From positions 1-43,429 of the forward strand of contig JAUSNJ010000166.1 of the NCBI GenBank assembly GCA_030645355.1: 43,429 bases of DNA, read 5' to 3'. Below, in pieces: positions 1 to 8,800 of the stretch. The first letter of the stretch is position 1; each line of letters starts with the position of its first letter. Both the position numbers and the translations under genes were made by a program. The notes below the pieces were generated by a model. It was not told the DNA's origin. It made no database searches and worked only from the letters and a program-made list of their open reading frames with translations. The stretch is from Rhodoferax sp. (GTDB lineage Bacteria; Pseudomonadota; Gammaproteobacteria; Burkholderiales; Burkholderiaceae_C).

Positions 1-448
1 TGCGCGAGACGTAGGTCAGCAACTGCAGCCCCATGCGCTTGGCGATACCGGGCCCGACCTGGGCGGTGTCGCCGTCAATGGTCTGCTTGCCGGTGAACAC
101 AATGTCCACCGCCTGCTCCTTGGCGATCTGGCGCACGCCAGCGGCCAGCGCATACGACGTGGCCAGCGTGTCGGCACCGGCGAAGGCGCGGTCGGTCACC
201 AGCACGGCGTCGTCGGCACCAAAGCTGATGCACTTGCGCAGCGCCTCTTCGGCCTGCGGCGGGCCCATGCACAGCATGGTGACCTTGCCGCCAAACTTGT
301 CCTTCAGGCGCAGTGCCTCTTCCAGCGAGAACAGGTCATACGGGTTGACGATGGCCGGCACCCCCTGACGCATGATGGTGTTGGTGACCGGGTGGACGCG
401 GATCTGCGCCGAGTCCGGAACCTGCTTGATACAAACGACGATGTGCAT
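1..448 (-). CDS. fixA: Electron transfer flavoprotein beta subunit FixA (partial)
   Basis: Begins MHIVVCIKQVPDSAQIRV, the typical start of ETF beta/FixA, and continues with the GPPQAEEALRKC and FTGKQTIDGDTAQVGP stretches of that family. FixA pairs with FixB. With FixC and FixX it forms an electron-bifurcating membrane complex that reduces ferredoxin or flavodoxin for nitrogenase. Only the first 149 residues are here; the 3' end and presumably fixBCX lie beyond base 1. The ATG at 446-448 has an AAGGA ribosome site about 8 bases upstream. It is downstream of nifW on the same strand across a 128-base gap holding a GC-rich hairpin, so read-through from the nifV operon is possible but not certain. 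A housekeeping ETF beta is the alternative; the nif context favours FixA. Confidence 0.9.
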   Translation of the reverse strand, partial: MHIVVCIKQVPDSAQIRVHPVTNTIMRQGVPAIVNPYDLFSLEEALRLKDKFGGKVTMLCMGPPQAEEALRKCISFGADDAVLVTDRAFAGADTLATSYALAAGVRQIAKEQAVDIVFTGKQTIDGDTAQVGPGIAKRMGLQLLTYVSR

Positions 449-535
449 GGAGAAATCCTTTCAGCGGGCTTGAATGGGCGTTGGCGTTTTCCAGCACACA
501 CCGTGGAACTGGCTTTGCCAGGCCACTGGTGTGGT

Positions 536-552
536 CCCCCCTTCAAGGGGGG
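536..552. repeat. GC-rich perfect palindrome between nifW and fixA
   Basis: Eight-base arms (CCCCCCTT at 536-543, AAGGGGGG at 545-552) flank a single central C. A GC-rich tail with a second G run (GGCTCAGGGGGG) follows near 563-574. There is no T run on either strand, so it is a poor intrinsic terminator. It resembles dispersed intergenic palindromes of betaproteobacterial genomes, but copy number cannot be judged from this window. Confidence 0.6.
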
Positions 553-576
553 AAGACGCGGAGCGGCTCAGGGGGG

Positions 577-915
577 TCATGCTGCAACGCGTTGTGGCAA
601 CGATGCCTTCAGACTGTCCAGCGTCACGTGCTGGCGGCCGTTGACGTCCTGAAACACCTTGAACACCTTCTCTTGCGCCGGTGTCGATTTGACGAAATCG
701 CCGTAGGCCTTGACCAACTGCGCGCGGTACAGGGTGAACAGGCCAATCTCGTCCGTCTGCGCCAGCAGGTTCTCCTGGCGGATGTACTGGAAGAAGCGTT
801 TGAGGATGTGCAGGCGGCTGACGTTGACCACGTGCTGGTCAAACGGCACACCAAAGTACTGCAGGAAATCCTCGGCGGAGGACAGGGCCTTGAGCTGTTG
901 AAGAAAAGTTTCCAT
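577..915 (-). CDS. nifW: Nitrogenase stabilizing/protective protein NifW
   Basis: A 112-residue protein whose opening (METFLQQLKALSSAEDFL, then QYFGVPFDQ and VNVSRLHILKRF) matches NifW. NifW associates with the MoFe protein and helps protect or mature it, particularly under oxygen. Its length is typical of the family (about 105-120). It starts 5 bases after the nifP stop and is the third gene of a nifV-nifP-nifW run, so it should be expressed with them from the NifA-dependent promoter upstream of nifV. Placement beside nifV and a cysE-type gene is the classic proteobacterial arrangement. Confidence is high. Confidence 0.93.
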   Translation of the reverse strand: METFLQQLKALSSAEDFLQYFGVPFDQHVVNVSRLHILKRFFQYIRQENLLAQTDEIGLFTLYRAQLVKAYGDFVKSTPAQEKVFKVFQDVNGRQHVTLDSLKASLPQRVAA

Positions 916-920
916 GGTGG

Positions 921-1748
921 CTACTCCAGGGTTGCTGAGGGAACGAGGGGGCGCTTGAAGCCGGACTCCGTGCAGTGGTCATCGCAGGCGCCGCAGGGCG
1001 CCTCGGGCGTGGCAACGGGTGCCGTGTTGGTCTGCGCCAGTTCCAGCTGGGCGACGCGGTCCAGCAGGCAGGCAATGGCCTTGCCCACCGGGTCGGGGAT
1101 CAGGTGGTGGTCCAGGTCAAAGCCGTGGGTGGAGCGGCGGCTGGGCGCCACCACCCGGCCCGGGATGCCGACCACGGTGGTATCCGCCGGCACCGCGTCA
1201 ATGACCACCGAGTTGGCCGCAATGCGCACCCGGTCACCCACGGTGATGGGACCCAGAATCTTGGCGCCCGCCCCCACCACCACCTGGTTGCCCAGCGTGG
1301 GGTGGCGCTTGCCGGCGCGCCAGCTGGTGCCGCCTAGCGTGACACCGTGGTACAGCGTGACGTCATCACCCACAACGGCGGTCTCGCCAATCACGATACC
1401 GGCGCCATGGTCGATGAAGAAGCGGGGGCCGATCTGGGCCCCGGGGTGGATGTCCACATGGGTCAGCCAGCGGCTTACGAAGGAAATCCAGCGCGGCAGG
1501 TAGCGCCAGCCGCGCATCCACAGGGCATGGGACAGGCGGTGCAAGGCGATGGCGTGTACGCCGGGGTAAATGGTCCAGGCTTCCAGCAGATTGCGGGCCG
1601 CCGGGTCACGTGCCAGCACGCAGTGCACATCGCCATGGACCAGCGACCACCAGAACGGCGTGGCCGATTGCGGCGCTGCCGTCGCGGGTTTCGGCACAGG
1701 TGCCGACATGGGCAGGGCGGTGTCTTGGGCGTCCATGTCCGGCCTCAT
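921..1748 (-). CDS. nifP: Serine O-acetyltransferase, nif-linked (NifP/CysE)
   Basis: Hexapeptide acyltransferase with [19 protein letters not shown] and YHGVTLGG, the signature of serine acetyltransferase. It makes O-acetylserine from serine and acetyl-CoA, raising cysteine supply for Fe-S cluster synthesis. At 275 residues it matches CysE. The C-terminal tail after about residue 235 carries CGACDDHC, a small cysteine cluster not needed for catalysis. Its ATG overlaps the nifV stop as ATGA, implying translational coupling; a second ATG four codons in is also possible. The position between nifV and nifW supports the nif-specific isozyme rather than the housekeeping cysE. Confidence 0.9.
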   Translation of the reverse strand: MRPDMDAQDTALPMSAPVPKPATAAPQSATPFWWSLVHGDVHCVLARDPAARNLLEAWTIYPGVHAIALHRLSHALWMRGWRYLPRWISFVSRWLTHVDIHPGAQIGPRFFIDHGAGIVIGETAVVGDDVTLYHGVTLGGTSWRAGKRHPTLGNQVVVGAGAKILGPITVGDRVRIAANSVVIDAVPADTTVVGIPGRVVAPSRRSTHGFDLDHHLIPDPVGKAIACLLDRVAQLELAQTNTAPVATPEAPCGACDDHCTESGFKRPLVPSATLE

Positions 1749-2902
1749 GCCACCAGGGCCCCGCTGTGGGCGCCCGTGCGCTCCAGCGATGCCAACAAAA
1801 AACTGCGCAGTTCGGCCGGCGTGGCCTCTTGCTTGACGCGCATGGCATGGTCGCGGATGCGTGCCAGCACGCGGCCAGTGAGCGCGTCGTCGTCCAACAC
1901 AATGCCAAGCAGCCCATAGGCCTGGCGCACCGCCTGCGAGCCCGAGTGCTTGCCCAGCACCGTGCGCCGCTGGCGGCCCAGCTCGGAGGGGTCAAAGCTC
2001 TCGTAGGTGGATGCGTTCTTCAGCAGCCCGTCGATGTGGATGCCCGACTCGTGGGTGAACACGGCCTCGCCCACAATGCTTTTGTTGAATGCCACCTGGC
2101 GCCCGGATGCGCGCGCCACCAGGTGCGAAATCGACACCAGCGCCTGCGTGTCCACACCGGTGTCGCCGTGGTGCAGGTGGCGCACACCCATCACTACTTC
2201 TTCCAGTGCTGCATTGCCGGCACGCTCACCCAGGCCGTTGACCGTGGTGTTGGCGTGGGTGGCACCGCCGCGCAAGGCGGCCAGCGTGTTGGCCGTGGCC
2301 AGCCCCAGATCGTTGTGGGCGTGGATTTCAATTTCGATGTCCACCGCGTCGCGCAGGCGCGCAACCGCCTCGTAGGTGGTGAACGGGTCCAGCACGCCCA
2401 AGGTGTCGGCCAGGCGCACGCGGCTGGCGCCACAGGCCTGGGCCCGGCTGGCCACCAGGGCCAGAAAACCCGCGTCTGCCCGCGACGCATCTTCCGCACC
2501 CAGCGAAATCTTGCGCCCGCTGGCCACGGCTTTTCCAATCACGCGCGTGACCTGCTCCAGCACCCACTCGCGCGACTGGCGCAGCTTGTGTTGCAGGTGG
2601 ATGTCGGACACGGGAATCGACAGGTGGATGATGTCGGCCTGGCAGCACAGTGCGCTGACCAGGTCGGCGTCGGTCAGCCGGCCCCAGACCATCAGCGCGG
2701 CAGGCAGCTCCAGATCGGCAATGGTGTTGATGCAGGCAATCTCTTCGTCGCCCATGGCGGGGATGCCAATCTCCATCTCGGGCACACCGGCTGCGGCCAG
2801 CGCGCGGGCAATGGCGCACTTCTCGTCGACCGTGAACGCCACGCCCGCCGTCTGTTCGCCGTCACGTAGCGTGGTGTCGTTGATGGTGAGGTGCGGTGAC
2901 AT
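1745..2902 (-). CDS. nifV: Homocitrate synthase NifV
   Basis: Contains the [13 protein letters not shown] motif near the N-terminus and [13 protein letters not shown], the metal-binding region of the isopropylmalate/homocitrate synthase family; HSGIHIDG lies further on. NifV condenses acetyl-CoA with 2-oxoglutarate to give homocitrate, the organic ligand of FeMo-cofactor. At 385 residues it is of normal size. I chose the ATG at 2900-2902 ([10 protein letters not shown]) because AAGGA lies about 8 bases upstream and because the sigma-54 promoter centred near 2937 puts transcription start near 2918, which excludes the in-frame ATG at 2926. It is the first gene of nifV-nifP-nifW(-fixA). Confidence 0.95.
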   Translation of the reverse strand: MSPHLTINDTTLRDGEQTAGVAFTVDEKCAIARALAAAGVPEMEIGIPAMGDEEIACINTIADLELPAALMVWGRLTDADLVSALCCQADIIHLSIPVSDIHLQHKLRQSREWVLEQVTRVIGKAVASGRKISLGAEDASRADAGFLALVASRAQACGASRVRLADTLGVLDPFTTYEAVARLRDAVDIEIEIHAHNDLGLATANTLAALRGGATHANTTVNGLGERAGNAALEEVVMGVRHLHHGDTGVDTQALVSISHLVARASGRQVAFNKSIVGEAVFTHESGIHIDGLLKNASTYESFDPSELGRQRRTVLGKHSGSQAVRQAYGLLGIVLDDDALTGRVLARIRDHAMRVKQEATPAELRSFLLASLERTGAHSGALVA

Positions 2903-2927
2903 GGTGGTGCGTCCTTTGCTACCCACA

Positions 2928-2945
2928 TTGCAAGGTGCATGCCAC
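2928..2945 (-). promoter_or_regulatory. Sigma-54 (-24/-12) promoter of nifV
   Basis: On the minus strand the sequence reads TGGCATGCACCTTGCA, with GG (2943-2942) and GC (2931-2930) exactly ten bases apart. The match to the sigma-54 consensus TGGCAC-N5-TTGC is near perfect. It lies about 28 bases before the chosen nifV start and about 110 bases from a perfect NifA site, the standard nif arrangement. Confidence 0.88.
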
Positions 2946-3048
2946 CGGATTTGGAGACTTATTCAGCCCTTGTGGGCACTCTGCCCGGCGGGTTTGTCGG
3001 GTCTTGGCCCAGTGGGCCGTTCAGGCCACGCGCTGCGGTTGTCGGGAA

Positions 3049-3064
3049 TGTGTTGTTTCGGACA
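3049..3064. promoter_or_regulatory. NifA upstream activator site (TGT-N10-ACA) for nifV
   Basis: TGT at 3049-3051 and ACA at 3062-3064 are separated by exactly ten bases, the NifA binding consensus. It sits about 110 bases upstream of the nifV -24 element, in the usual 80-150 base range, and directly abuts the 3' end of the LOG-family gene. Confidence 0.8.
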
Positions 3065-3068
3065 GAGG

Positions 3069-3650
3069 CTAGGTCTGGTCCTTGTCCAACCACTTGTGCG
3101 CGCTGGGTGCCTGGTAACGGGCAAAGCCATCCAGCAGCGCGGCGGGCTCTTGTTCCACGCTCAGAATGGAGCGGTGCAGCGGCTTGACGAACTGCTCCGC
3201 CACCGCGTGGTCCAAAAACGCGATCAGTCCATCGTAGTAGCCTGCCACGTTGAGCAGCCCGCAGGGCTTGGCATGAAAACCCAGTTGGGCCCAGGTCCAG
3301 ATCTCGAAAATTTCTTCCAGCGTGCCGATGCCGCCCGGCAGCGCAATGAAGCCGTCCGACAGTTCGACCATCAGGGTCTTGCGCGCATGCATGGAGGTGG
3401 TGACGTGCAGTTCGGTCAGGCTCTTGTGCGCCAGTTCTTTCTGCGCCAGCGCCTCGGGAATCACCCCTACCACGCGCCCGCCGAGCTGCAGTACGCTGTC
3501 CGCCACCAGCCCCATGATGCCCACACTGGCGCCGCCATAGACCAGGCCCAGGTCGCGCTCTACCAATGCTTGGGCCAGCGCACGCGCGGTGTCGGAATAG
3601 GCTTCCAGTCGTCCAGGGCTGGAGCCGCAGTAAACGCAAATATTTTTCAT
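3069..3650 (-). CDS. LOG-family protein (nucleotide 5'-monophosphate phosphoribohydrolase)
   Basis: A 193-residue Rossmann-fold protein beginning MKNICVYCGSSPGR, with VYGGASVGIMG and the family signature PGGIGTLEE near residue 104. LOG proteins release a free base from nucleoside 5'-monophosphates; plant and some bacterial members activate cytokinins, while others act in purine salvage. Catalytic residues of the PGG-x-GT-x-x-EE motif are present. It lies between the ISC operon and nifV on the same strand but has 146 bases upstream with no sigma-54 site seen, and nifV has its own promoter. I read it as a housekeeping gene caught in the nif region, not a nif gene. The substrate is unknown. Confidence 0.88.
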   Translation of the reverse strand: MKNICVYCGSSPGRLEAYSDTARALAQALVERDLGLVYGGASVGIMGLVADSVLQLGGRVVGVIPEALAQKELAHKSLTELHVTTSMHARKTLMVELSDGFIALPGGIGTLEEIFEIWTWAQLGFHAKPCGLLNVAGYYDGLIAFLDHAVAEQFVKPLHRSILSVEQEPAALLDGFARYQAPSAHKWLDKDQT

Positions 3651-3749
3651 CCAGGTGTCCGTTTCAGAGGGAGTGGGTCGCCACCGGTGTGGTGAGCGGG
3701 TTCCATGATACGGTGGAGAGAGATGCTATCTAATTGATAGCTGTACAGA

Positions 3750-3767
3750 CATATTCCACGAGGGCTA
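3750..3767. repeat. 18-base intergenic repeat, copy 1
   Basis: CATATTCCACGAGGGCTA, identical to 24790-24807 about 21 kb away. It sits in the 146-base gap between the LOG gene and fdx, followed by GCGGCCTATTTTTT. The flanks of the two copies differ. I recall similar short intergenic repeats from Comamonadaceae genomes, but only the two copies are shown by this sequence. Confidence 0.75.
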
Positions 3768-3796
3768 GCGGCCTATTTTTTACATTGTCTCGCCGC

Positions 3797-4132
3797 TCAA
3801 TGCTCCCGCGCGTGGTTGCGCGTGTGCCGGGGAAACTCCACCGTGATGTCGACATCCCTGAGCCGCACGCAGCAGGCCAGGCGCGACTGGGCCTCCAGAC
3901 CCCAGGCGTGGTCGAGCTGGTCGTTTTCTTCGTCGTCCGGTTCGGCCAGCGAGGCGCCACCCTCACGCACATAGACGTGGCAAGTGGCACACGCGCTCAC
4001 CATCTCGCACGCGTGCTCGATAGCCACGCCATGTTTGAGCAGGCTTTCGCACAGCGAGGCGCCGCGCTTGACCTCCAGGTCGCGCCCTTCGGGACACAGG
4101 TCGGGGTGGGGCAGCAGGTGGATGCGTGGCAT
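3797..4132 (-). CDS. fdx: ISC-type [2Fe-2S] ferredoxin
   Basis: A 111-residue adrenodoxin-like ferredoxin. Cysteines C42, C48 and C51 (C-X5-C-X2-C) and C87 in SRLACCVRL are the four 2Fe-2S ligands, matching the Fdx of isc operons, which feeds electrons to cluster assembly on IscU. It starts 13 bases after hscA stops and is the last gene of the six-gene ISC operon. It also contains extra cysteines (C13, C28, C88) not needed for the cluster. The family is secure; the nif-specific role is inferred from the sigma-54 promoter of the operon. Confidence 0.92.
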   Translation of the reverse strand: MPRIHLLPHPDLCPEGRDLEVKRGASLCESLLKHGVAIEHACEMVSACATCHVYVREGGASLAEPDDEENDQLDHAWGLEAQSRLACCVRLRDVDITVEFPRHTRNHAREH

Positions 4133-4145
4133 AGGGGTTTCCTGT

Positions 4146-6023
4146 CTAACCCAGGCTGTCCATGGTGCGCCCGCCCAGCGCCTTGCTGATGGAAGCGTTC
4201 ATGCGCCGTGCGGCAAATTCATCGGTCACAGCGCCCAGGGCCTGGGTTGCCTTACGGAGCTCGTCCAGCGGCGCATCGGTCTCCAGCATATCGGCCACGC
4301 GGAACATGGTTCTGCGAATGGCGGCCGCTTCCTGCGCGGACAGCAGCGTGGCGTCCTGCAGCAGCGCCGCCTCGGTGGCATCGAGCATGCGGCGCGCGTC
4401 CACCTGGGCCTCGCGCAGCGAGCGCAACAGCATGTCGGTCTTTGACGAGCCAATGGCATCCTGCAGCATGGCCGATATCTGGGTGTCCGCCAGGCCATAG
4501 GTGGGCTTGACCTCGATGTGGGCTTCCACGCCGGTGGTCTGTTCGCGGGCCGTGACGGACAGCAAGCCATCGGCATCGATCTGGAAGCTCACACGGATAT
4601 GCACCGCACCAGCCACGGCGGCGGGAATGCCGCGCAGTTCAAACCGGGCCAGCGAACGGCAGTCGGCCACGGACTCGCGCTCGCCCTGCACCACGTGCAG
4701 CGACATCGCGGTTTGCCCGTCCTTGAAAGTGGTGAACTCCTGCGCTCGTGCAATGGGCAGTGTCGAGTTGCGCGGGATGATCTTTTCCACCAAACCGCCC
4801 ATGGTTTCTATGCCCAGTGACAGCGGACACACGTCCAGCAGCAACCAGTCGTCCCCACTGGCTCCGTTACCGGCCAGAACATTGGCCTGCAGCGCCGCGC
4901 CGATGGCGACCACCTGGTCGGGGTCGATGTCCACCAGCGGTTCGCGCTTGAAGAAGTCGCGCACCGCGTCGCGCGCCAGCAGCATGCGCGTGGAGCCGCC
5001 CACCAGCACCACGCCGGTGATGTCTTCGATCTTCAGCTTGGCATCACGCAGTGCGCGCCGCGTGGCGACCATGGTGCGTGCGACCAGCGCGGCACCCAAT
5101 TCGGCAAACTGCGTGCGCGACAGAATGGCTTGCAACGCACCACCGTACGCATCAGCGAGAGACAAAGCCGATGTCTCATGGCGTGACAGTGCCTCCTTGG
5201 CTTTGCGCGCCGCGGCCAACAGGCTGCGCTGGGCGCCAGGCGGCAATGCGGCCAGACCGGCGATACCGTGCTGCGCACAGAACCACTCGGCAATCGCGTG
5301 GTCAAAATCGTCGCCGCCCAGGGCCGAGTCGCCGCCTGTGGACAGCACCTCGAACACGCCGCGCGTCAGGCGCAGGATGGAAATGTCGAACGTGCCGCCA
5401 CCCAGGTCATAAATCGCAAACGTGCCCTCGGCCGCCTTGTCCAGTCCGTAGGCAATGGCCGCAGCGGTCGGCTCGTTCAACAGGCGCAAGACCGTCAGGC
5501 CCGCCAGGCGCGCGGCGTCCTTGGTGCCCTGGCGCTGCGCATCGTCAAAGTAGGCGGGCACGGTGATCACCACGCCAGCCAGCGGGCCACCCAGCGAGGC
5601 TTCGGCGCGCTCGCGCAACGCGGTCAAAATTTCTGCCGACACCTGCACGGGTGAGCGCTCGCCGCAAACCGTGGAGATGCCAACCATGCCGGGGGCATCG
5701 GTAAAGCGGTAGGGCAGACCGGCGGCCTCTTTCACATCCGACAGACTGCGCCCCATGAAGCGCTTGACCGAAACAATGGTGTTTTCGGGGTCCTCGGCTT
5801 GGGCTTGTTGCGCCTCACGGCCCACCACAATGCCATTACCCGGCAGGTAGCGCACCACCGACGGCAGCAGCAGCGCGCCATCCTCATCCGGCAGCGCACG
5901 CGCCACGGCGCTTTGCACGGTGGCAATCAGCGAGTTGGTGGTGCCCAGGTCAATGCCCGCGGCCAGCCGGTGCTGGTGCGGCGCGGCGCTTTGACCTGGT
6001 TCGGAGATTTGCAGCAGTGCCAT
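4146..6023 (-). CDS. hscA: Fe-S assembly chaperone HscA (Hsp70 family)
   Basis: A 625-residue Hsp70-type ATPase with [10 protein letters not shown] at the N-terminus, the phosphate-binding [10 protein letters not shown], the adenosine-binding VLVGGSTRM and a substrate-binding half typical of HscA. HscA helps transfer clusters from IscU, recognising its LPPVK motif, which is present in the IscU of this operon. The usual J-protein partner HscB is absent here, so it must be supplied by another locus or be dispensable. The ATG at 6021-6023 has AAGG five bases upstream and begins 7 bases after iscA. Its length equals normal HscA and no lesion is visible. Confidence 0.93.
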   Translation of the reverse strand: MALLQISEPGQSAAPHQHRLAAGIDLGTTNSLIATVQSAVARALPDEDGALLLPSVVRYLPGNGIVVGREAQQAQAEDPENTIVSVKRFMGRSLSDVKEAAGLPYRFTDAPGMVGISTVCGERSPVQVSAEILTALRERAEASLGGPLAGVVITVPAYFDDAQRQGTKDAARLAGLTVLRLLNEPTAAAIAYGLDKAAEGTFAIYDLGGGTFDISILRLTRGVFEVLSTGGDSALGGDDFDHAIAEWFCAQHGIAGLAALPPGAQRSLLAAARKAKEALSRHETSALSLADAYGGALQAILSRTQFAELGAALVARTMVATRRALRDAKLKIEDITGVVLVGGSTRMLLARDAVRDFFKREPLVDIDPDQVVAIGAALQANVLAGNGASGDDWLLLDVCPLSLGIETMGGLVEKIIPRNSTLPIARAQEFTTFKDGQTAMSLHVVQGERESVADCRSLARFELRGIPAAVAGAVHIRVSFQIDADGLLSVTAREQTTGVEAHIEVKPTYGLADTQISAMLQDAIGSSKTDMLLRSLREAQVDARRMLDATEAALLQDATLLSAQEAAAIRRTMFRVADMLETDAPLDELRKATQALGAVTDEFAARRMNASISKALGGRTMDSLG

Positions 6024-6030
6024 GCGAACC

Positions 6031-6354
6031 TTAAACAGCGAAGCTCTCGCCGCAGCCGCAATTGGCCTTGGCGTTGGGGTTGTTGAATTTGAAGCCTTCG
6101 TTCAGGCCTTCACGCACAAAGTCCAGTTCGGTGCCGGCCAGCATGCCCAGGCTGCGCGGGTCGACGATGACCTTGACGCCGTGGGTCTCGTAGCATTCGT
6201 CCTCGGCGTTGGCGGCATCCACGAATTCCAGCGCGTAGGCAAAGCCGTTGCAGCCGCTGGTCTTGACCGCCAGGCGCAGGCCGATGCCACTGCCCCGCTT
6301 GGCCAATGATTTTGCGACGTGGCGCGCAGCGGCAGGGGTCAATGACACAGACAC
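6031..6354 (-). CDS. iscA: A-type Fe-S carrier IscA
   Basis: A 107-residue HesB/IscA-family protein with [19 protein letters not shown] and the C-terminal CGCGESF, giving the three conserved cysteines that bind iron or an Fe-S cluster. The TSGC variant is that of IscA proper, in contrast to the ErpA-like GGGC of the gene just upstream. It carries clusters from IscU to target proteins. It lies 11 bases after the previous stop and 7 bases before hscA, in operon order. Confidence 0.92.
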   Translation of the reverse strand: MSVSLTPAAARHVAKSLAKRGSGIGLRLAVKTSGCNGFAYALEFVDAANAEDECYETHGVKVIVDPRSLGMLAGTELDFVREGLNEGFKFNNPNAKANCGCGESFAV

Positions 6355-6365
6355 GGCAAGACTCC

Positions 6366-6743
6366 TTAGACTGAGAATGAACTACCGCAACCGCAGGTGG
6401 TCTGCGCATTGGGGTTGTGGATGACAAAGCGCGAGCCTTCCAGACCATCCTCAAAATCCACCCGTGCACCCAGCACGTATTGCAGGCTCATGGCGTCCAC
6501 CACCAGGGCCACGCCCGCGGTGACGATCAGCGTGTCGTCCTCGGCCACTGCATCGTCAAACGCAAAGCCGTAGGAGAAGCCCGAGCAACCACCACCGGTG
6601 ACGTAGAGGCGCAGCTTGAATTCCGGGTTGCCTTCCTCGACGATCAACTCCGCCACCTTGGCGGCGGCGGCGGGGGTGAATTCCAGTTGGCTGGGCATGA
6701 CGCCGGGCAGACTGGGGCTATCGACGGTCAGAGCTGCTTGCAT
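6366..6743 (-). CDS. A-type Fe-S carrier, ErpA-like
   Basis: A 125-residue HesB/IscA-family protein. [17 protein letters not shown] is the ErpA signature, and C53 with C117 and C119 (CGCGSSF) supplies the three ligands. It has an N-terminal extension of about 15 residues compared with a minimal ErpA. The ATG at 6741-6743 is preceded by AAGGA eight bases away; the frame stays open upstream but without a better start. Within the ISC operon it sits between iscU and iscA, so two A-type carriers are encoded back to back, plus a third in the nifB operon. Confidence 0.9.
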   Translation of the reverse strand: MQAALTVDSPSLPGVMPSQLEFTPAAAAKVAELIVEEGNPEFKLRLYVTGGGCSGFSYGFAFDDAVAEDDTLIVTAGVALVVDAMSLQYVLGARVDFEDGLEGSRFVIHNPNAQTTCGCGSSFSV

Positions 6744-6796
6744 GGTGATTCCTTGGTTATGCGGGTGAGAGGGGCCGTGGTTGGGGCGAATGAAGT

Positions 6797-7237
6797 TCAG
6801 GCTGTGCGCGTGCTGGAAGCACAGGCAGGCTGCTCGGAGACCAGCGTCGCCGCACCCACCGGGTGGCGCGAGCGGAAGTCGGCCACGGCCGCCTTGATCG
6901 CGTCTTCGGCCAGAATGGAGCAGTGGATCTTGACCGGCGGCAGGGCGAGCTCCTCGGAGATGTCCGAGTTCTTGATGGCCAGTGCTTCGTCCAGCGTGCG
7001 GCCACGCACCCATTCGGTGACCAAGGAGCTGGACGCGATGGCGGAGCCGCAGCCATAGGTCTTGAACTTGGCGTCCTCGATCACGCCCTCGGCGTTGACG
7101 CGAATCTGCAGTCGCATCACGTCGCCGCAGGCGGGCGCGCCCACCATGCCGGTGCCCACGTTCTCGTCCGCCGCATCAAAGGCGCCGACGTTGCGGGGGT
7201 TCTCATAGTGGTCTACGACCTTTTCGCTGTATGCCAT
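6797..7237 (-). CDS. iscU: Fe-S cluster scaffold IscU
   Basis: A 146-residue scaffold protein on which 2Fe-2S and 4Fe-4S clusters are built with sulfur from IscS. Cluster ligands C37, C63 and C106 are present with H105, and LPPVKIHCS gives the HscA-recognition motif. The opening [18 protein letters not shown] is canonical IscU rather than the long modular NifU. Normal IscU ends near residue 128; this one carries an extra tail of about 18 residues (from about PVGAATLV onward). It follows iscS after 50 bases. Confidence 0.94.
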   Translation of the reverse strand: MAYSEKVVDHYENPRNVGAFDAADENVGTGMVGAPACGDVMRLQIRVNAEGVIEDAKFKTYGCGSAIASSSLVTEWVRGRTLDEALAIKNSDISEELALPPVKIHCSILAEDAIKAAVADFRSRHPVGAATLVSEQPACASSTRTA

Positions 7238-7287
7238 AAATCTCTCCGTGTGACAGTTGGGTGGGGTTCAGTCGGCGCGTGCCGCTC

Positions 7288-8532
7288 TCAGTGTTCAGAC
7301 CACTGGATGGAATTCAAGTCAATGCCGGCCTGCACCATGTCCCACAGCGGGCTCATGGCGCGCAGCTTGGTCACCACCTGGGTGACCTGCGCAATCGTGA
7401 AATCAATCTCTTCCACCGTGGTGAAGCGGCCAATGGAAAAGCGCACCGAGCTGTGCGCCAACTCGTCGCTGCGGCCCATGGCCCGCAGCACATAACTGGG
7501 CTCCAGGCTGGCAGAAGTGCAGGCCGAGCCCGACGACACCGCCACGCCCTTGATGCCCATCAGCAGCGACTCGCCTTCGACGTAGTTGAAACTCACGTTC
7601 AGGTACTGCACAGCACGGTTTTTCTCATCACCATTGAGCACTACCGCATCCATGTTCTGGAAGCCGGCCCACAGCCGGTCGCGCAGACCGCGGATGCGGG
7701 CGTTGTCGGATTCCATGCTCTCGCGCGCCAGCCAAAAGGCCTCGCCCATGCCGACGATCTGGTGCGTGGGCAGTGTGCCCGAGCGCATACCGCGCTCATG
7801 GCCACCGCCGTGCATCTGGGCCTCGATGCGCACACGCGGCTTGCGCCGCACATACAGCGCGCCAACCCCCTTGGGGCCATATATCTTGTGGGCCGACAGC
7901 GACATCATGTCGATGGGCAATTGACTGAGATCAATGGCAACCTTGCCCGCTGCCTGTGCGGCATCCACATGGAACAGCACCCCTTTGGCGCGGCAGATTG
8001 CACCAATTTTGGCCACGTCCTGAATGACACCGGTTTCGTTGTTGACCATCATCACCGAGGCCAGCACGGTGTCGGTGCGCAGAGCCGCTTCAAACACGGC
8101 CAGGTCCAGCAGTCCGCTGGGCAACACCGGCAGCACGGTTACTTCAAAACCTTCGCGCTCCAGCTCGCGCATGCTGTCCAGCACGGCCTTGTGCTCGGTG
8201 GCCACGGTGATCAGGTGCTTGCCTTTGCTTTTGTAGAAGTGCGCAGCGCCCTTGATGGCCAGGTTGTTGGACTCGGTGGCGCCCGATGTCCAGACCATTT
8301 CGCGCGGGTCGGCGTTCACCAAGGCACTAACCTGCTCGCGGGCCAGCTCCACGGCCTCGTCCGCCGCCCAGCCATAGGCGTGGGACCGGCTGGCCGGATT
8401 GCCATACATGTCTGTCAGATAGGGAATCATCTTGCGCGCCACGCGGTGGTCCACGGGTGTAGTGGCTGCGTAGTCCAGGTACACGGGCCGGGCGGCACTG
8501 GAGATGGCGTTGTCGCGGCTGGGGTCTGACAT
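7288..8532 (-). CDS. iscS: Cysteine desulfurase IscS (nif-linked ISC operon)
   Basis: A 414-residue PLP enzyme releasing sulfur from cysteine for IscU. The PLP lysine lies in [12 protein letters not shown] and the catalytic cysteine in [19 protein letters not shown], the long IscS-type loop; the C-terminus ([10 protein letters not shown]) is the IscU-docking tail of IscS. The ATG at 8530-8532 has AGGAG seven bases upstream; an upstream in-frame start at 8559 would coincide with the predicted transcription start and is rejected. It is the first gene of iscS-iscU-erpA-like-iscA-hscA-fdx. A second, NifS-type desulfurase is encoded at 17340-18488. Confidence 0.94.
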   Translation of the reverse strand: MSDPSRDNAISSAARPVYLDYAATTPVDHRVARKMIPYLTDMYGNPASRSHAYGWAADEAVELAREQVSALVNADPREMVWTSGATESNNLAIKGAAHFYKSKGKHLITVATEHKAVLDSMRELEREGFEVTVLPVLPSGLLDLAVFEAALRTDTVLASVMMVNNETGVIQDVAKIGAICRAKGVLFHVDAAQAAGKVAIDLSQLPIDMMSLSAHKIYGPKGVGALYVRRKPRVRIEAQMHGGGHERGMRSGTLPTHQIVGMGEAFWLARESMESDNARIRGLRDRLWAGFQNMDAVVLNGDEKNRAVQYLNVSFNYVEGESLLMGIKGVAVSSGSACTSASLEPSYVLRAMGRSDELAHSSVRFSIGRFTTVEEIDFTIAQVTQVVTKLRAMSPLWDMVQAGIDLNSIQWSEH

Positions 8533-8567
8533 GGCTGGCTCCTGGGAATGGTGAGACAAGCCCTGTT

Positions 8568-8586
8568 TCGCAATTTCGGTGCCATG
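8568..8586 (-). promoter_or_regulatory. Sigma-54 (-24/-12) promoter of the ISC operon
   Basis: The minus strand reads TGGCACCGAAATTGCG: GG (8583-8582), ten bases, GC (8571-8570). This is a full match to TGGCAC-N5-TTGC. It is 38 bases before the iscS ATG. No perfect TGT-N10-ACA site was found in the 220 bases between iscS and nifA, so NifA control is likely from context but not shown. Confidence 0.85.
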
Positions 8587-8727
8587 CCCATCGCTGCGTT
8601 TTCCGGCGCTTTTGGCGCGCCGATTGTTGTTTTTGTATGCACTTCGCGGTGGGCGGCCTGCCTGCCTTGTCTTGTTTGTCGCGAATTGACCGGTCGCACC
8701 GGCGCAGTGTGTGGTGGCGTCGCATTG

Positions 8728-8745
8728 CTGGTGTGATTCTTGCGT
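8728..8745 (+). promoter_or_regulatory. Candidate sigma-54 promoter of nifA
   Basis: CTGGTGTGATTCTTGCG has GG at 8730-8731 and GC at 8742-8743 with exactly ten bases between and a good TTGC -12 box; the -24 box (TGGTGT) is less close to consensus. It lies 57 bases before the nifA ATG, head to head with the ISC promoter about 145 bases away. This would allow autoactivation of nifA or control by another enhancer-binding protein. Confidence 0.6.
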
Positions 8746-8800
8746 AGCTCATTTCAGTGACCGTTGCGTTTGCAACACGTCGCGCCAACCGGAGATCAAC

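Noticed and set aside
435..460. GG-N10-GC on the minus strand overlapping the fixA start
   Set aside because: The -12 element would lie on the fixA start codon, so it cannot drive fixA as annotated.
2903..2926. Longer nifV start at 2926
   Set aside because: Lies at or before the predicted sigma-54 transcription start and has no good ribosome site.
8628..8643. TGT-N10-ACT as a NifA site between iscS and nifA
   Set aside because: The last half-site deviates from ACA, so it is not called as a feature, only noted.
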